From: Rhodospirillales bacterium
Lineage (GTDB): Bacteria; Pseudomonadota; Alphaproteobacteria; Micavibrionales; UBA1664
Assembly (NCBI GenBank): GCA_023898805.1
Contig: CP060260.1
Span: 620,001-684,000, forward strand
Length of the DNA: 64,000 nucleotides
Direction of reading: 5' to 3'
This document shows, piece by piece, positions 61,272 through 64,000 of the stretch (positions are counted from its first letter, which is position 1; every line of letters starts with the position of its first letter). Under the pieces are notes generated by a model. It made no database searches. It saw only the letters and a list, made by a program, of their open reading frames with translations, and was not told where the DNA came from. A program made the translations under genes and the position numbers.

Positions 61272-62660
61272 TTATAAATTGATCGAGGGCATCATCGCCG
61301 GCTGCGGCAGCGCCAGATAGGGCCAGCTTTTATTTTCGATGGCGTCAAGAATACGGCCCGCCCGGTGCAGCAAGACATCATGAATGCGCGTGCCCAGATC
61401 GCCACGGCTGAGCGTGTTCATCACCGAACGCAACGTCCCGGCCTGCGCCGCCTTCTCGATCATCGCCGGGTAATCGCGCTCCAGAAACACGCGTTCGAGA
61501 TAAGGGCTGCTTCCCGCCCGCCTGTAATGGACATCACCTTCGAGAAAAATCGCCGCACCTGCGGGATAATCCGGGCCGACGATAAATTCCTCCGTGGGAT
61601 ATGACGCGACGTCGATATCGCCATTCCCATCCATGACAAGATTATCTTTTAATGCCGCATAAGCACCCGCAAGGCTGCATAAAACCGAAACCGCCGCGAT
61701 GCCGGTCGGGCTAAGCCAGCCGTTTTCAATCCGCCCCGCCCTTTTAATGCGTACGGGTTTACCCTGCATTCTGAAGATACTGGGAGGCAGGTTAAGCCAG
61801 TCATGGCGATGCGGCTCGGTCATGTCGAACCCGATGCCGAGATAGTTTTCATCCATTGCGACCAACCCCTTGTACATCCGAAAATCCATCGCATCGCGGC
61901 CAGTAATGTAGCACCTATCCCCGATGCGATAGCGCATGGGCTTTTTTGCGATGGAAACATCCTTCAGCATCGGCGCGAGACTAAGGCTGACCTGAAGGGA
62001 ATTGCAGGCGATGAACTGGTTCGTGACCGATACGTTCCTGAAATCAAGCGCCGGCATGCCATACAGGTATTCTTGACGTTCCACGCCATAGGTCTGCGTG
62101 ACATGATCGATCAATTCCGGCGCGGGCTGTGGAAATGCGCGAAAATCGACATAAGCAAGATCGTAATCCGACGCGGCATCCGCGATGCCTCGTACAAATC
62201 GCGGCAAGGTCAGCGCCAACGCAAGCGGCGACCCCATCGTATCTGGATGGTCGTGCCGCAAGGTGATTTCGCCGCAGGTGACAGCAGCGTCGCGATAGGC
62301 CCGCCCGATGCGGGAAAGATAGCGCGAACGCGCAAAACGGTGCGGTGCCTGCGCCGTCAAAATACGCTTTGCTTTTTGCTTTTCGTTGGGTCCGCCGCAC
62401 GCGGCGCCGTCTTCGAAGATGCGCGATAAAAAACCTTCACTGCGCAAGGGGTTCTTGCCGTCCGCGAAAAACGCATTCGCGCGCGGCCATGCCAGAAATT
62501 CGATTTCCGCCCCCATCACAGGGCGCAAATGCACGCGGCCGTCGCGCCCGAAATTCTCGAACGCCGTCCCGCCATAGCGCGGATCGAACAGCGCGATGCC
62601 CTCCAGCAACAGGCGCCGGGCTTGTTCCTCGATCCGTTCCAATGGCGGCTTTATGTACAT
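61272..62660 (-). CDS. Uncharacterised protein, possibly a diverged glutamine-synthetase fold
   Basis: 462 residues, MYIKPPLERIEEQARRLLLEG.... Several segments recall glutamine-synthetase-type ligases in order: PVMGAEIEFLAWP (G-x-E-x-E-F), then CGEITLRHDHPDTMGS, ADAASDYDLAYVDFRAFPQP (like the iA...F-x-P-K-P stretch), CNSLQVSLSL (at the histidine-serine loop site), LSPTGIAAVSVLCSLAGAYAAL and a late ...SSPYLERVFLERDYP. The match is by eye, and the active-site residues are not all present. Position after hflC gives no hint. It may be an inactive or repurposed relative. Confidence 0.6.
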   Translation of the reverse strand: MYIKPPLERIEEQARRLLLEGIALFDPRYGGTAFENFGRDGRVHLRPVMGAEIEFLAWPRANAFFADGKNPLRSEGFLSRIFEDGAACGGPNEKQKAKRILTAQAPHRFARSRYLSRIGRAYRDAAVTCGEITLRHDHPDTMGSPLALALTLPRFVRGIADAASDYDLAYVDFRAFPQPAPELIDHVTQTYGVERQEYLYGMPALDFRNVSVTNQFIACNSLQVSLSLAPMLKDVSIAKKPMRYRIGDRCYITGRDAMDFRMYKGLVAMDENYLGIGFDMTEPHRHDWLNLPPSIFRMQGKPVRIKRAGRIENGWLSPTGIAAVSVLCSLAGAYAALKDNLVMDGNGDIDVASYPTEEFIVGPDYPAGAAIFLEGDVHYRRAGSSPYLERVFLERDYPAMIEKAAQAGTLRSVMNTLSRGDLGTRIHDVLLHRAGRILDAIENKSWPYLALPQPAMMPSINL

Positions 62661-62829
62661 GGCGGCACTGTAGAAACGCGCGAAACATTATGTCAATTTT
62701 TATATCAAACAGGCCGCGCCGCAAATGATCCCTTTCATCTGCCTTCATACCGTGCCAAAAAATTGACTAAGTTTTTCGTGATTCTGGCGTTCTCCGCGAC
62801 TGCCAACAGCCCACAAGGAGTTTTCATCC

Positions 62830-64000
62830 ATGTTGCGCAACACCGTTCTGACCGTCGCCGCCTTCGCGGCGGGCGCGCTTGCCGTCTTCGCCTATTCAGG
62901 CGCCTACACGCCAAGTTACGCGCTCACCGCCGCAGCCCCGCCCGCCGGCGCGCCGATGACCTTCGCCGATCTGGCCGAACGCCTGCTGCCCACCGTGGTC
63001 AACATTTCCTCGACCCAGAAGATGGACAACGCGGACGCGCAGACGCAGGACGCGCCGGAATTTCCCGAAGGCTCGCCCTTCGAGGATTTTTTCAACGACT
63101 ACATGAAACGCCATCAGGAACAGATGCAATCCGTGCCGCCCACCTCGCTCGGCTCCGGCTTTATCATCGACCGTGAAAAGGGCTATATCGTCACCAACAA
63201 CCACGTCATCAAGGACGCCGAGGAAATCCGCGTCACCCTGCACGACAATTCAATCGTCAACGCCAGCGTGGTCGGCAAGGACGACAAGACCGACATCGCC
63301 CTGCTTCAGGCCGACCTGAAGGGACACGACATTGCCGCCGCCGCCTTCGGCGATTCCGACGCGCTGCGCGTCGGCGACTGGGTAATGGCGATCGGCAATC
63401 CGTTCGGACTGGGCGGCACCGTGACCGCCGGCATCGTTTCCGCCCGCAAGCGCGACATCAACGCCGGTCCTTATGACGACTTCATCCAGACCGACGCCTC
63501 GATCAACCGCGGCAATTCGGGCGGCCCGATGTTCAACCTCAAAGGTCAGGTCATCGGTATCAACACCGCGATTTATTCGCCTTCGGGCGGGTCGGTCGGC
63601 ATCGGCTTCGCGATTCCGTCTTCGATGGCGAAATCCGTGATCGACCAGTTGGTCAAATACGGCAAGACGCGCCGCGGCTGGCTGGGCGTGCGCATCCAGA
63701 CCGTGACCGACGAAATTGCCCAGGCGCTGGGCATGGACAAGACGCGCGGCGCGCTGGTCGCCTCGATCACCGAAACCGGGCCGGCCGCAAAGGCAGGCGT
63801 CAAGGCGGGCGACATCGTCCTTAAATTCGACGGCAAGGACGTGCCCGACATGCGCGCCCTGCCCAAGATCGTGGCCGACACCGAAATCGGCCGGTCCGTG
63901 CCGATGGTGGCCTGGCGCAACGGCAAGGAAATGACCGTGAATGTCGCGGTCGGCGAACTTGAAGCCGCCGAAGCCAAGGGCCTGATCGAAAAACAAAGCC
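62830..64000 (+). CDS. DegP/HtrA serine protease, 3' end beyond window
   Basis: Periplasmic protease/chaperone for misfolded envelope proteins. The ATG at 62830 follows AAGGAG; a signal peptide (about 1-32) is followed by a linker. The triad is visible: His in VTNNHVIKDAEE, Asp in KTDIALLQADL and Ser in INRGNSGGPMFN. A PDZ domain (RGWLGVRIQTVTDE, PAAKAGVKAGDIVLKFDGKDV) continues to the window edge, where the gene is cut after about 390 codons. The second PDZ, if any, lies outside. Confidence 0.95.
   Translation, partial: MLRNTVLTVAAFAAGALAVFAYSGAYTPSYALTAAAPPAGAPMTFADLAERLLPTVVNISSTQKMDNADAQTQDAPEFPEGSPFEDFFNDYMKRHQEQMQSVPPTSLGSGFIIDREKGYIVTNNHVIKDAEEIRVTLHDNSIVNASVVGKDDKTDIALLQADLKGHDIAAAAFGDSDALRVGDWVMAIGNPFGLGGTVTAGIVSARKRDINAGPYDDFIQTDASINRGNSGGPMFNLKGQVIGINTAIYSPSGGSVGIGFAIPSSMAKSVIDQLVKYGKTRRGWLGVRIQTVTDEIAQALGMDKTRGALVASITETGPAAKAGVKAGDIVLKFDGKDVPDMRALPKIVADTEIGRSVPMVAWRNGKEMTVNVAVGELEAAEAKGLIEKQS

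Overview
The window is a GC-rich chromosomal segment of an alphaproteobacterium. The evidence is a FtsZ with a long linker ending in a DIPAFLRRQ-type tail, a divK-pleD pair, an EipB (DUF1849) envelope protein, sdhCDAB, ndk, hflKC, mrp, a proton-translocating transhydrogenase in three genes, and GANTC (CcrM) sites near ftsZ. I cannot name the genus. I saw no phage, insertion sequence, CRISPR array or tRNA; the content is housekeeping with a few orphan blocks.

Layout. 1-4.4 kb (minus): the rod-shape operon mreB-mreC-mreD-mrdA (PBP2, cut by the window edge), and rpmJ. 4.5-11 kb: a cNMP-EAL phosphodiesterase, pntAA-pntAB-pntB, a membrane protein, a lysophospholipase-like hydrolase, a 65-bp tandem repeat and two tandem paralogous small genes. 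11.1-16.8 kb (minus): ligA, recN, bamD, lpxC. 17.8-39.2 kb: the complete dcw division and cell-wall cluster on the minus strand, in transcription order mraZ-rsmH-ftsL-ftsI-murE-mraY-murL-murD-ftsW-murG-murC-murB, then ddl-ftsQ-ftsA-ftsZ. 39.4-42.5 kb: an AT-rich gap, two small plus-strand genes, rnpB, an AmiD-type amidase and an MFS carrier. 43-48 kb: the sdh operon with two extra genes, and a pseudouridine synthase. 48-51 kb: a three-gene block of unknown function followed by an AIM24-like relic. 51-64 kb: msrB, ndk, eipB-divK-pleD, a GGDEF protein, an amine oxidase, mrp, hflKC, a diverged protein possibly of glutamine-synthetase fold, and the start of a DegP/HtrA protease.

The most interesting region is the dcw cluster, because its precursor pathway is a mosaic. 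(1) Between mraY and murD lies a MurL-type gene with 1-nt and 4-nt overlaps, and the adjacent short MurD looks like MurD2. This predicts that L-Glu is added to UDP-MurNAc-L-Ala and then epimerised, instead of D-Glu from MurI being used. (2) The usual murF slot between murE and mraY is closed by an 11-bp overlap. A membrane-anchored MurF-like protein is instead encoded on the opposite strand, behind an alpha/beta hydrolase and next to a Ddl whose motifs resemble Campylobacterota Ddl. As I recall, ddl, hydrolase and murF are also neighbours in Helicobacter and Campylobacter, so this block looks like a transferred module.

Regulatory sequence also stands out. A perfect DnaA box lies in the mreB-mreC gap and another in the ftsA-ftsZ gap; the latter also holds three GANTC sites within 41 bp. 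Three TGGG repeats at exact 10-bp spacing lie in front of mraZ and look like MraZ boxes.
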